Source: Rhodospirillaceae bacterium LM-1 (GTDB taxonomy: Bacteria; Pseudomonadota; Alphaproteobacteria; Rhodospirillales; WMHbin7). From it: DNA of 64,000 nucleotides. Each line of letters starts with the position of its first letter. The first letter of the stretch is position 1. Made by a program: the position numbers and the translations under genes. The stretch covers positions 256,501 through 320,500 of the forward strand of contig CACUVI010000012.1 of NCBI GenBank assembly GCA_902725215.1, in the 5' to 3' direction. Shown piece after piece: positions 16,200 to 25,100 of the stretch. The notes beneath the pieces are model-generated. The model made no database searches, had not been told where the DNA came from, and worked only from the letters and a program-made list of their open reading frames with translations.

Positions 16200-16298
16200 C
16201 TAGTAGCCTCTTCGACCCAAGATGTGCCCGAGCGCATAGGCTTCCCTCACAAATCCTGGGTCAATAAATATGGAACTAAGTAATTTCCGATCCCCCAT
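16200..16298 (-). CDS. Possible 32-residue small protein upstream of the PRC-barrel gene
   Basis: Short ORF M-G-D-R-K-L-L-S-S-I-F-I-D-P-G-F-V-R and then E-A-Y-A-L-G-H-I-L-G-R-R-G-Y with a near-perfect Shine-Dalgarno (GGAGGTGAAGGC before ATG). It ends 9 nt before the first ATG of the PRC-barrel frame, so it could be a leader or an operon partner. No homology recognised. The support is only the strong ribosome-binding site and spacing. Confidence 0.4.
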   Translation of the reverse strand: MGDRKLLSSIFIDPGFVREAYALGHILGRRGY

Positions 16299-16482
16299 GC
16301 CTTCACCTCCGGCCTGATTCGGTTCTCGTTGCCCATGACCAATCTCCAGCTTGAGTACATTCCGAACCTATCGCCAAAGGCTGAAGCAATTAACAATTAT
16401 GAAGACAGCTAGTACAGGGATTCGAACTGTAGACCCAGTCCGATTCCAGGTGTGGCGCAAGGCAGAGAGAAGGTAGGGGTTT

Positions 16483-18825
16483 ATGACGCTAAATCAAATT
16501 ATGCGCCGGGGAAGATGCGCTGATTTCCCCAGGAGGGACATTGAAGCGTTGTCGAAGCTACGCAAGCCAATGCCCAACACAAGTTCTGTGGCAAATTTGC
16601 TTTCGCGCTTGTCACTGTCGCTTCTTGCGCTTGCGGCTTTCTTAGCTTGGACCGCGCCAGCGATCGCACAACAAGCAGCCATCGGCGCCGGCGTTACGGC
16701 GCTGAACGCCTTAGGCATCACCAGCGGCGTTTCAATGACGGCTGGCGCTGGCACAGGCACCTTGACGGTCGGCAACGAGAATGTCTTTACGAACAATAAC
16801 GGCGGCGACTACACCAATCCGGCAATTGTCAGCGATGCCAATGCCACGCATATCGTTACATTCAACGGCACGTCGAACGTCTATGGCCGAGTTGGCGCTG
16901 CTGCTGGCCCCATTTTTCTAAACATCAATGCGGGCGCCAACGGTTCGACGGTTAACTTCCTGGGTGGCGTCTATACGACAAATTTCTTCGTCACCGGCAC
17001 GGGCACCGTAAACTTCCAAAGCGCTGGCACCAACACCTCGCCAGGTGGAATTACGTTTCAGGCTGATGGCACGATTGGGTTGGATCCCAATACCTCGCTT
17101 ACCGGGGCAATCACGACGAACACCAACAACACGGGCACGCTGATTCTTGGCAGCGGCTCGACCTTGACTGGCGCGGTCGGCGCTGGCGCGGCTGCTCTTA
17201 AGAACATTACCGTTACCGGAGGCAGCAATACGGCAGGCGTTCTTGGCACGATCACGGGCGCGGTGAACGCCTATACATTTACGCTTGGCACCAATACCCT
17301 GAACGTTACCGGCGCCCTGACGCTTGCCGACAGCACGACGAACGGCGTGATCAACACGACACTGGCCAGCTCAACCGTCTACGGTAATATCCGTCCGACA
17401 GGCGCTACGAACCTTGGCGCGTCACTGACGATCAACGTAACTGTTCCCACCTCTGCAACATTCCCCGTCGGCACAATATTTAACGTGGTGCAAACACGGT
17501 CAGGAACTGCCCAGAGCGGCACGGATGGGTCCGTCGTCACGGTAACGGTCGTTGGCGGCACAAATCCTCTGTACACCTTCGAACCCATACCTGCGGCAGG
17601 AACGGCGATTGGCTTGGTCGCATTCAAAGTTACAGGAACGCCGTTGACGGCATCTGTAACGCCGCCTGCCGGAGTTGTCCTTCCCGCTACGCAGGTTATC
17701 GCGGCCGCAGCAGCGACCGCCCTAGACAACGCAACGGCGACCGCAGACATTTTGACCGTTCAGGCGGCCATCAATGCCATGACGGATGCGACTGCGATCG
17801 TGGATGCCGAGGCGCAGCTTGCGCCATCGGCCCCTGCCGTAGCAACGCCGCTCCTAACGTTTAAAGCCTCTCAGCAGTTTCAGAATCTTTGGCTGTCGCG
17901 GCTTGATGAAATCATGTGCAGCCAGGTTAGCCAGAAGCTAAGCGACGAGCAAAAGGCGCTTTGCGCCCAGAACGCCAACAAAAGCGGCTGGTGGATAAAG
18001 GGCTTTGGCGTGTTTGCATCGCAGGAAGAAAGCAAATCATTCGTGGGGTATAATTCAAGAACTCTAGGAACCATGCTTGCTTACGACATGCCGCTGAACA
18101 AATACACGCGAGTCGGCCTGGGCGCAGGATATGCTCAGACCGGAATCGACGGGGACAGGTATGACGCTCGCGTAGATTTCAATACCTACCAGGGAACGGC
18201 CTATATTGCCTATGAGCCGGCTTCGTTCTTCGTCGACGCCAGCGCCTCGTTCGGTTGGAGCGACTATACCGGCGAACGGCATATCGCCTTTCCCGGGGTG
18301 AACCGAGTTGCGGAATCTGAATATAGCGGGCAAAACTACACGGGCTTCGTCACGTCGGGCTATCACTTCTTCGGCCCTCGCGGCTTTACGATGACGCCGC
18401 TTGCGTCCTTGCAGTACACGCATATGGATATCAGCGGTTACAAGGAAACAGGCGCGGGCGACGTAAGTCTTGATGTAAAGCACCAGAGGTACAACTTCCT
18501 CGAGTCAGGTCTTGGCGCCAAGCTGGCGCGCCCCATTGCCGTGGGCAGCAAAGCCTTTGTGCCCGAGATACATGGCAGATGGTATTATGAGATCCTAAAT
18601 CCGTCGCTTAAGAGCGAGGCGGAGTACACAGGCGGTTCACCGCACTTCTCAACACCAGGCTTTAGCCCAGAAAGAAACTTGTACAATGTCGGCGGTGGGC
18701 TTACGCTTCTGTCATGCGCCTGCACCGACAAAATATGGTCGCTTGAGGCCGTCTATGATTATGAGTGGGCAGCCAGCAATTATTCTGCCCACGAAGGCAT
18801 GCTGAGGTATTCAGGGAGATTCTAA
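16483..18825 (+). CDS. Autotransporter (type Va) outer-membrane protein
   Basis: 780 residues. An extended basic N-region and a signal peptide (hydrophobic L-S-L-S-L-L-A-L-A-A-F-L-A, cleavage near A-I-A-Q-Q) precede a ~430-residue Gly/Thr/Asn-rich passenger of beta-helix character (many G-T-x-T-L and N-x-T repeats). The C-terminal ~280 residues form the autotransporter beta-barrel starting near G-W-W-I-K-G-F-G-V-F and ending with the outer-membrane signature aromatic residue (Y-S-G-R-F). An AGGTAGGGG ribosome-binding site supports 16483; Met30 (16570) would give a normal-length signal peptide and is the alternative. No protease motif is seen in the passenger, so adhesion is more likely than enzymatic function. 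Codon use and AT content differ slightly from the housekeeping genes. Confidence 0.87.
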   Translation: MTLNQIMRRGRCADFPRRDIEALSKLRKPMPNTSSVANLLSRLSLSLLALAAFLAWTAPAIAQQAAIGAGVTALNALGITSGVSMTAGAGTGTLTVGNENVFTNNNGGDYTNPAIVSDANATHIVTFNGTSNVYGRVGAAAGPIFLNINAGANGSTVNFLGGVYTTNFFVTGTGTVNFQSAGTNTSPGGITFQADGTIGLDPNTSLTGAITTNTNNTGTLILGSGSTLTGAVGAGAAALKNITVTGGSNTAGVLGTITGAVNAYTFTLGTNTLNVTGALTLADSTTNGVINTTLASSTVYGNIRPTGATNLGASLTINVTVPTSATFPVGTIFNVVQTRSGTAQSGTDGSVVTVTVVGGTNPLYTFEPIPAAGTAIGLVAFKVTGTPLTASVTPPAGVVLPATQVIAAAAATALDNATATADILTVQAAINAMTDATAIVDAEAQLAPSAPAVATPLLTFKASQQFQNLWLSRLDEIMCSQVSQKLSDEQKALCAQNANKSGWWIKGFGVFASQEESKSFVGYNSRTLGTMLAYDMPLNKYTRVGLGAGYAQTGIDGDRYDARVDFNTYQGTAYIAYEPASFFVDASASFGWSDYTGERHIAFPGVNRVAESEYSGQNYTGFVTSGYHFFGPRGFTMTPLASLQYTHMDISGYKETGAGDVSLDVKHQRYNFLESGLGAKLARPIAVGSKAFVPEIHGRWYYEILNPSLKSEAEYTGGSPHFSTPGFSPERNLYNVGGGLTLLSCACTDKIWSLEAVYDYEWAASNYSAHEGMLRYSGRF

Positions 18826-18913
18826 AATCGAATCTGAGAGACTTTGAGTTCGCAGGTAACAGCGGCACGCCAAATTACACCCCGTGGCATGAACCTTGAC
18901 TGGAAACAATAGC

Positions 18914-19420
18914 ATGAAGATGACGATAATAGCCGCAACCGCAGCCCTGTCGCTGGCGGCGCCAGCCGTTATGGCCGCTGATCCTTCCTCTGCCGCAAAG
19001 CCGCAGCAATTCGAGAAATGGGAAGTCACATGCGAGAAGCATGCTGTCGCCAAGGTTGAGCGCTGTATCGTCACGCAGGTCCAAACCCTGAAAGCGGGCG
19101 GACCCAAGTTGATCCAGGTGACGATCGGAAGGCTCGGGCCGCAAGGAGAGCCAGTCATAGTGACGGCTTTGCCGCTTGGCATTTTCATCCCTGGGGGCGC
19201 CACGTTGAAGATCGAAGGCATGGCGCCAATCCCCTTAACGATAACGCAGTGCACGGCGGTTGGCTGCATGGCGCAGGCGCAGCTTTCCGACCAGACGTTG
19301 GCCACCATGTCTGAAGCCAAGCGCATGGTCGTGAGCGTGCAGCCGGTAGGCGCTGTCCAACCGCTTGACATCAATTTGCAAACCGAAGGCATGAAGGCCG
19401 CCCTGGCAAAACTTAAGTAG
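18914..19420 (+). CDS. Invasion-associated locus B (IalB)-family periplasmic protein
   Basis: 168 residues from the ATG at 18914, where the signal peptide M-K-M-T-I-I-A-A-T-A-A-L-S-L-A begins (cleavage near V-M-A-A); a TTG at 18896 is also in frame. The mature part has the family layout: F-E-K-W-E-V-T-C-E followed by a second Cys (R-C-I-V-T-Q), G-I-F-I-P-G-G-A-T-L-K-I, and the C-T-A-V-G-C-M-A pair. IalB-like proteins are widespread in alphaproteobacteria and bind stress- or matrix-related partners; the molecular role is unclear. It lies 88 nt after the autotransporter on the same strand and may be coexpressed. Confidence 0.8.
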   Translation: MKMTIIAATAALSLAAPAVMAADPSSAAKPQQFEKWEVTCEKHAVAKVERCIVTQVQTLKAGGPKLIQVTIGRLGPQGEPVIVTALPLGIFIPGGATLKIEGMAPIPLTITQCTAVGCMAQAQLSDQTLATMSEAKRMVVSVQPVGAVQPLDINLQTEGMKAALAKLK

Positions 19421-19430
19421 TTTTCTCCGT

Positions 19431-19811
19431 CTAATAATAATCGCGAATTGATCTGCCAACCGGCGCTGTCCGCACGCCGTAACCGTCGTGGCAGTTCGAT
19501 GTCGTCCACGCGACATCTTTCGAAATTGCCGACAAGTCCGGCCCATTGGCGTATTCGCAACCTTCCAGGCTGCCTTTCCGCGAGAACCTTGTAGTCGTTC
19601 CCACTCGCGCCGCATATTCCCGCTCGGCTTCCGTCAAAAGGCGATATGGGCCATCGCCTCCGACCGGGAGCGATTTCGCCCCGCGCAGCTTCGCATTCAG
19701 ACGTCGGATGAACTCCTGCGCATCGTCCCTGCTCACTTTCTCAACCGGATTGCGTGGGTCTTTATGTTCGCTCGGATTGTTCCCCATGATCAAGCCAATC
19801 GCAGTCAGCAT
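19431..19811 (-). pseudogene. Decayed tandem copy of the SUMF1-family gene (internal deletion)
   Basis: 126-codon ORF directly after the intact SUMF1-family gene (4-nt gap). Its first 9 residues match the signal peptide of the intact gene (L-T-A-I-G-L-I-M-G) and then jump straight to N-N-P-S-E-H-K-D-P-R-N-P-V-E of the middle of the protein. The joint lies in the 10-nt sequence GATCATGGGG, which occurs at both places in the intact gene, so the fragment arose by deletion between direct repeats. Conserved tryptophans are replaced (V-S-W to V-S-R, A-E-W to A-E-R, F-S-W to F-S-R), and the C-terminal third, with the active-site region, is missing. Confidence 0.85.
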
Positions 19812-19815
19812 AATT

Positions 19816-20826
19816 TCACAGCGTCCTGGCAAGACGAAATCCTCCACTGTCGTATGGATTTGCTGCGCGGGTGGCGGAGCGGAGGAACGACGGATAAGCA
19901 TCGTAGGAGCCGCCCCGGACGACGTGAGCGCAGGAATCTTTCCCGGACGCGGCGCTGCCATCTGTCGGCGCGCCATTATAGTTTTCGGCAAAACAGTCCT
20001 GCACCCATTCCTCCACATTCCCGTGCATATCATGCAGGCCAAAGGGGTTGGCGCGAAAGCTGCCAACCGGCGCTGTCCGCACGCCGTAACCATCGTGGCA
20101 GTTCGATGTCATCCACCCCATATCTTCTTTCGAATTTACCGACAAGTCCGGCCCATTGGCGTATTCGCAACCTTCCAGGCTGTCTCCCCACGAGAACCTT
20201 GTGGTCGTTCCCGCTCGCGCCGCATATTCCCACTCGGCTTCCGTCAAAAGGCGATATGGGCCATCGCCTCCGGCCGGGACCGGTTTCACCCCGCGCAGCT
20301 TCGCATTCAGGCGTCGGATGAACTCCTGCGCATCTTTCCAGCTCACATGCTCAACCGGATTGCGTGGGTCTTTATGTTCGCTCGGATTGTTCCCCATGAT
20401 CGATTGCCACTCGGCTTGCGTCACCTCATATTTCCCGACCGCAAACGAATATCCGATCATGACGCGATGCTTGGGCGATTCCGGACCAGCCCTTCCCGGA
20501 AAAAATGTTTCGTCTAGGCTGTCCACCCATTTCTGCTCCGCTGCGTCGGAACCCATCTCGAAATTTCCTGGCGGGATCACCACCATTTCCGGACAGTCTG
20601 GACAGTCGCGGAACGTAGACCCAGGGGCCATTTCTTTCGGCAATGATCCGATTGGGCCGCTTTTGGCGATGGCCGCGCCACCGCCATCGCATTTTGCCTC
20701 GATTTCAGCCTTTGAGTAGCCGGCCTTCGCCAGCAACAAAGAATCATCGAGCGAGCAAGCCGCCTGCGCAGGGAGCGTCGTGAACCAAAGCCCCATGATC
20801 AAGCCAATCGCAGTCAGAAGTCGCAT
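19816..20826 (-). CDS. Secreted formylglycine-generating-enzyme (SUMF1)-family protein
   Basis: 336 residues with a signal peptide (M-R-L-L-T-A-I-G-L-I-M-G…L-P-A-Q-A-A-C) and a ~75-residue N-terminal extension. The SUMF1 fold follows: V-V-I-P-P-G-N-F-E-M-G-S, G-K-Y-E-V-T-Q-A-E-W, P-V-E-H-V-S-W, Y-R-L-L-T-E-A-E-W-E-Y-A-A-R, N-P-F-G-L-H-D-M-H-G-N-V-E-E-W-V-Q-D and C-terminal V-R-G-G-S…G-G-F-R-L-A. The family includes sulfatase-activating enzymes and many substrate-binding or ergothioneine-related relatives. Whether this one has the copper-binding Cys pair of a true formylglycine generator is not clear (the C-D-G, C-P-D-C and C-A-H cysteines are scattered). No sulfatase lies nearby. Confidence 0.85.
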   Translation of the reverse strand: MRLLTAIGLIMGLWFTTLPAQAACSLDDSLLLAKAGYSKAEIEAKCDGGGAAIAKSGPIGSLPKEMAPGSTFRDCPDCPEMVVIPPGNFEMGSDAAEQKWVDSLDETFFPGRAGPESPKHRVMIGYSFAVGKYEVTQAEWQSIMGNNPSEHKDPRNPVEHVSWKDAQEFIRRLNAKLRGVKPVPAGGDGPYRLLTEAEWEYAARAGTTTRFSWGDSLEGCEYANGPDLSVNSKEDMGWMTSNCHDGYGVRTAPVGSFRANPFGLHDMHGNVEEWVQDCFAENYNGAPTDGSAASGKDSCAHVVRGGSYDAYPSFLRSATRAANPYDSGGFRLARTL

Positions 20827-20887
20827 AGTCCCCCCTGATAATTGTCCACCGCGCCCTTTTCCGAGGCTTGCGGTGAACGTTAAGCCA

Positions 20888-21400
20888 TCATGGTCGCGCC
20901 ATTCGTTCCAGTTTGGCGATTGCGGCCAGAATGGCGCCCCGATTCCTGTGATCCTTCATCCATCGCGGCATTCGGCTGATGGCGGCCTTATTTTGCCAAA
21001 TCACAGGACCTTTGGGAGTGCGGCGATCTGGACGGCGTTCGCGAAGGCTGGCGGCAATAAAGCCCTTCAGATACGAAAGATGCTCTAAATTATAGGCCCA
21101 CAGCGTATCTCCGCAACACGGTGTTCTCAACCACAGCTCGACGGATTTCCATGCCGTCAGCGACCAGGAAATCCGCGAGGCTGAAAAATCAACGCCAGGA
21201 ATTCCGTTGGCGATGGCGGGATCGCCTTCGGGGTTGGGAACGCAACCCATGCTCCGGCAGTGTCCACACATCAAGCAGGCAAGCCGAACCTCTCCGTCCC
21301 GATAGACAAGTTCAGTTCGCTTGCCGCACTGCGGGCAGGCAACCAACTGGCTATGAAGAAATTCATCAAGACGGCGGCCATCGGATAGAAAGCGGCTCAT
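20888..21400 (-). CDS. Zinc-ribbon protein of unknown function
   Basis: 170 residues from the ATG at 21400 (AAGGG ribosome-binding site); an earlier ATG at 21433 extends it by 11. The N-terminal C-P-Q-C-G-K-R-T…C-L-M-C-G pair forms a TFIIB-type zinc ribbon, followed by a Trp-rich middle (S-W-S-L-T-A-W-K-S-V-E-L-W-L, T-P-C-C-G-D-T-L-W-A-Y-N) and a basic C-terminal region (R-E-R-R-P-D-R-R-T-P-K). Similar zinc-ribbon proteins recur in accessory regions of proteobacteria; function unknown, possibly nucleic-acid binding. Confidence 0.6.
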   Translation of the reverse strand: MSRFLSDGRRLDEFLHSQLVACPQCGKRTELVYRDGEVRLACLMCGHCRSMGCVPNPEGDPAIANGIPGVDFSASRISWSLTAWKSVELWLRTPCCGDTLWAYNLEHLSYLKGFIAASLRERRPDRRTPKGPVIWQNKAAISRMPRWMKDHRNRGAILAAIAKLERMARP

Positions 21401-21625
21401 CCTCTGCCCTTCTGGTCTGGTGAAATTGAACAAAAGACTTTTATCTATAATCTCACTCTATCACGCGCGCATGCGGGGCCGAAAGACGACGAACGCCTGG
21501 GCGGCGGCGAGACGCCCCTGGCTATTGCCCTGACCGATCCCGCAAAAAGCCGTCGGCAAGCGCGTCTCGCAGGTTATATGAGTTGGCGGTCTAGATTTCC
21601 GTCATCCGCCTCGTGACGGCTTGTT

Positions 21626-21641
21626 TGTCGGGAACATGACA
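21626..21641 (+). promoter_or_regulatory. NifA upstream activating sequence (TGT-N10-ACA)
   Basis: TGT-CGGGAACATG-ACA exactly fits the NifA binding consensus and lies about 42 bp upstream of the -24 element of the sigma-54 promoter. Such boxes occur by chance about 16 times per 64 kb, but the coupling to a good -24/-12 promoter and a nif-associated gene makes this one credible. Confidence 0.7.
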
Positions 21642-21683
21642 TCGCCGCCCTGGATAAATTGTTTTAAAACAATCTTTTGACCA

Positions 21684-21699
21684 TGGCAGGCACTTTGCA
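21684..21699 (+). promoter_or_regulatory. Sigma-54 (RpoN) promoter
   Basis: TGGCAGGCACTTTGCA: -24 element TGGCA and -12 element TTGCA with the obligatory GG-N10-GC spacing. It is oriented toward the small gene at 21736, whose ATG is 36 nt downstream after a GAGAGGTGA ribosome-binding site. Confidence 0.8.
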
Positions 21700-21735
21700 T
21701 CACCCCTTTCGAAACAATCGAGAGGTGATGAACTC

Positions 21736-21921
21736 ATGGACGAAAATGCAGCGCTGAAGGATGAAATACGCAAATTGTCGGCACGGGCCGTCGCAGCCAA
21801 AATGGAGTTGCACGACCTGTCCGAGGAACTGCCGTTAGGCTGGGAACGCATTCTGGAGGTAGCCGAAAAGACCCGCGCAGCCTATGCCGCCCTAGCCGAA
21901 GCCAGGGCAAAAGTGAAATAG
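21736..21921 (+). CDS. CCE_0567-type (DUF683) nif-associated small metalloprotein
   Basis: 61 residues: M-D-E-N-A-A-L-K-D-E-I-R-K-L-S-A-R-A-V-A and then A-K-M-E-L-H-D-L-S-E-E-L-P. The K-L-x-A-x-A-x-x-A-K-M-x-L-H-D-L-x-E-x-L-P core and the following A-Y-A-A-L form the helical-hairpin family named after Cyanothece CCE_0567, usually encoded next to nifX in nitrogenase clusters. Here no nif gene is adjacent, yet the gene has its own sigma-54 promoter and NifA box. That implies a diazotroph and expression under nitrogen-fixing conditions. Family recognition is from memory of the consensus. Confidence 0.75.
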   Translation: MDENAALKDEIRKLSARAVAAKMELHDLSEELPLGWERILEVAEKTRAAYAALAEARAKVK

Positions 21922-22115
21922 GCGCTGGCGCAAGGCCGCCACGAAGTTGAAGCAACCCGTTCGGCCCTTGGCACCTTAACCATAGCCCGGGGCGCGAAGC
22001 CAAGCCCCTCATCGCCGGGACAGTCTGTCGGCGGCTTTAATCGTACTTCTTTTCGCCTTTACGTTGCATTTCCCACACTATAGTCTTCACGTGCATTTGT
22101 GTAATGGGGGGCACT

Positions 22116-25100
22116 ATGAACCGTCGCAAACTAGCCATGTTTGGGGTGGCTGCGGCCATTTCTTTCGTTATTGGTTATTTCATTTTAAAGCCTCACGAAA
22201 ATTCCCTGGAAAGCACGCCTTCCCCCGCTCCTCAGGAAACCGCGCAGACGACCGGTTCCGAAGCTCCTTCCACGCCAAGTGAATCCCGCTCGGATACGAC
22301 TGCAACACGTCCAGAAATGGCCTTTGACCGTCTGGCCTTGGTGACCTCCGGCAATCAGCCGGAAGCCTGCCTTTCCTTCACCCAGGAATTGTCCGACAAG
22401 CCGGAGATCAAGTACGCCGACTACCTGAAATTCCAGCCTGCGGCCCAGCCCTCGTTCAAGGTTGACGGTAAGAAGCTGTGTCTGGGCGGAATGTCCTTCG
22501 GGCGCGACTATCGGGTCACGATCGCTCCCGGCCTTCCCTCCAATTGGGGCGACAAGACCGCGAAGCAGGAGACGGTTTCGATCAGCTTTGGCGATTTGAC
22601 GCCCATGGTCGCCTTCAACGGCGGCGGTTGGATATTGCCGCATATCGGTTCGGCTGGCGTGGCGGTCGAAACGGTCAATGTCGAGCGCGTGAATGTCCAG
22701 GTGATTCGCGTCAACGACCGCTCGCTTCCCTATGAACTCAAGAACCATTGGAATTCGAACAAGCTATATAGTTACGCCGTCGAGTCCCTCTCGAATCAGA
22801 GTGGCCGGGTCGTTTGGTCGGGCGATATGCAGGTGGAAAGAAGGCCCAACGAGCGCGTCACGACCGCCTTTCCGCTTTCAGAAGTCTTGAAAGAAAGAAA
22901 GCCCGGCGCCTATGTGCTGGTGGCCGAGAACGCCAACCAGAACGCCCGGTCGAACAACGATTATTGGTCGGGCAAGGCAGCGCAGTGGGTCATCGATACC
23001 GATGTAGCGCTCACCGCCCTGTCGGGCGCCGACGGTTTGCATGTGATGGCGCGTTCGCTTGCCAACGCCAAGCCGATGCAGGGGATTCGCCTCGCCTTAA
23101 TCGCCGCCGACAAGGAAGAACTGGCAACGGTGACGACCGACGGGCAGGGACATGGCGTTTTCCCGTCCGGTTTGCTGAAAGGAAAAGGAGGGGCACGACC
23201 CAGTCTGGTGATGGCTTACGGTCAGTCGGGTGATTTTGCCATGCTCGATTTGAACCGCCCTGCCTTCGATCTGTCCGATCGTGGCGTTTCTGGGCGCGCC
23301 ATGCCGGGACCGTTTGATGTCTTTCTGTATTCCGATCGCGGAATCTACCGCCCCGGCGAGACCGTGCATCTGATGTCCTTGCTGCGCGACCAGCAGGCAA
23401 AATCCGTCGAGAATATTCCTTTGGTGCTGGCGCTGGTCAAGCCCAATGGCGCCGAGTTCCGCCGCTGGACGCTGGAACCCAAGGCGGAAGGCGGTTTCGT
23501 ACTCGATTTCGATTTTCCCGCCACAGCGTCTCGCGGGCTGTGGAGCGTTCAGGCCTATGTCGATCCGACGTTGCCGCCCCTGAACCGCCTTGAATTCGAC
23601 GTTCAGGACTTCGTACCGCAAAAGATGAAGGTGACGGCGAAATCGCCTCTGAAATTCATCGATAAGGACAAGCCGATCGAGGTCAATATCGATGGATTGT
23701 TCCTTTATGGAGCACCTGCCGCCGGGGTTAAGGGCGAAGCGGAACTGATCGTTCAGGCAGATCCGCAGCCGTTCCCCGAAGCCAAGGGTTATCTGTTCGG
23801 CCTTGCCGACGATCCGTTCAAGGAAAAAAGCTTCGACTTCAAACTGGACGAGACGGATGCGAAGGGGGCAACCAAGCTGTCGGTGCTTTTGCCCGAAATG
23901 CCGAAGACAACGCTGCCCCTGAAGGCCAGGATCGAAGCCGCCTTGTTCGAGCCGGGCGGGCGTGTCGTCAAGGATCGTGTGAATCTGCCTATTCGCTTGG
24001 CGCCGGTCCTGGTCGGCATGAAGCCCTTGTTCAAAGATGGGCGCGTGCGCGAGGGCAGCGACGCCATTTTTGAAATTCAGGCTTTCGACGCGGAGGGCAA
24101 GCCCATGTCCCGAAAGCGCCTGGAATACAGCTTGATCCGCGAGGTGACGGACTATGACTGGGTCAATCGCGATGGGCGCTGGCAATATTTTGCCAACAAA
24201 CGCGACGTGAAGGCGGATGCAGGCAGCCTTGCCCTTGAGGGCGGACGGCTTGGGCAGATCAAGTTGCGTCCAAGCTGGGGGCGCTACCGCCTGACCGTCA
24301 AGGATAGCGAATCTGAATCGACGGTCTCAACCCGCTTCTGGTCGGGCTGGGCGCCCTCGGAAGCTGGCAACGAAACGCCGGACAAGGTTGAAGTGTCGTC
24401 CGATAAGGAGGCTTATCGCCCTGGAGACACGGCGCGCCTTCGCATCATGCCGCCCTTCGAAGGTGAAGTGTCGGTGGCGGTGGCCACGGACCGCATCCAC
24501 GACTTGAAGACGTTGCATGTCGGCCCGGAAGGGGCGACCGTCGAACTGCCGGTGCGGGCGGAATGGGGGGCGGGGGCGTATTTCCTCGTTTCCTTGTATC
24601 GGCCCGTCTACAGCCCCAACAAGCGCGATCCGGTGCGGGCGGTCGGTTTGGCCTATGCCGCCATCGATGTGGCCCCGCGCAAGCTCGGCGTCACTTTCGC
24701 CACACCCGAGGTGGTGCGGCCGCGCCAGCAGGTCGAAGTGCCGGTCTCTGTCGAGGGGGCGGCCTCCAGTGAAACCGTTTACTTGACGCTGGCCGCCGTG
24801 GACGAAGGCATCTTGCAGCTCACAAGGTTCAAGTCGCCAGACCCCTTGAACCACTATTTCGGCAAAAGGCGCATGGCGCTCGACATGCGCGACGATTACG
24901 CCAAGCTGCTCGACGGCAACAAAGCCAAAGCGGGCGCTCTTCGCGAAGGCGGCGACAGCCTGGGCGGCGTCGGGCTTCCCGTGGTGCCAACCAAGACGGT
25001 CGCTTTGTTCGCAGGCCCGGTCAAGCTGGATGGTTCTGGCAAGGGGCGCGTCAAGTTCGACGTGCCGGATTTTACCGGACAACTGCGCTTGATGAGCGTC

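Larger units (their letters stand above)
21401..21735. other. Intergenic region holding a nif-type promoter
   Basis: 335 bp between the zinc-ribbon gene (leftward) and the CCE_0567-type gene (rightward). Its right half contains a NifA box, a perfect palindrome ATTGTTTTAAAACAAT (21658-21673) resembling a loose FNR/IHF-type site, and the sigma-54 promoter. The left half has an open frame ending at 21618 or so (G-G-G-E-T-P-L-A-I-A-L-T-D-P-A-K) that might be a fossil gene end, which I cannot identify. Confidence 0.5.

Noticed and set aside
16390-16460. tRNA-like TTCGAAT context (minus strand) upstream of the autotransporter
   Set aside because: The T-loop-like string is present, but the flanking bases do not form a T-stem and no acceptor or anticodon arm is found.
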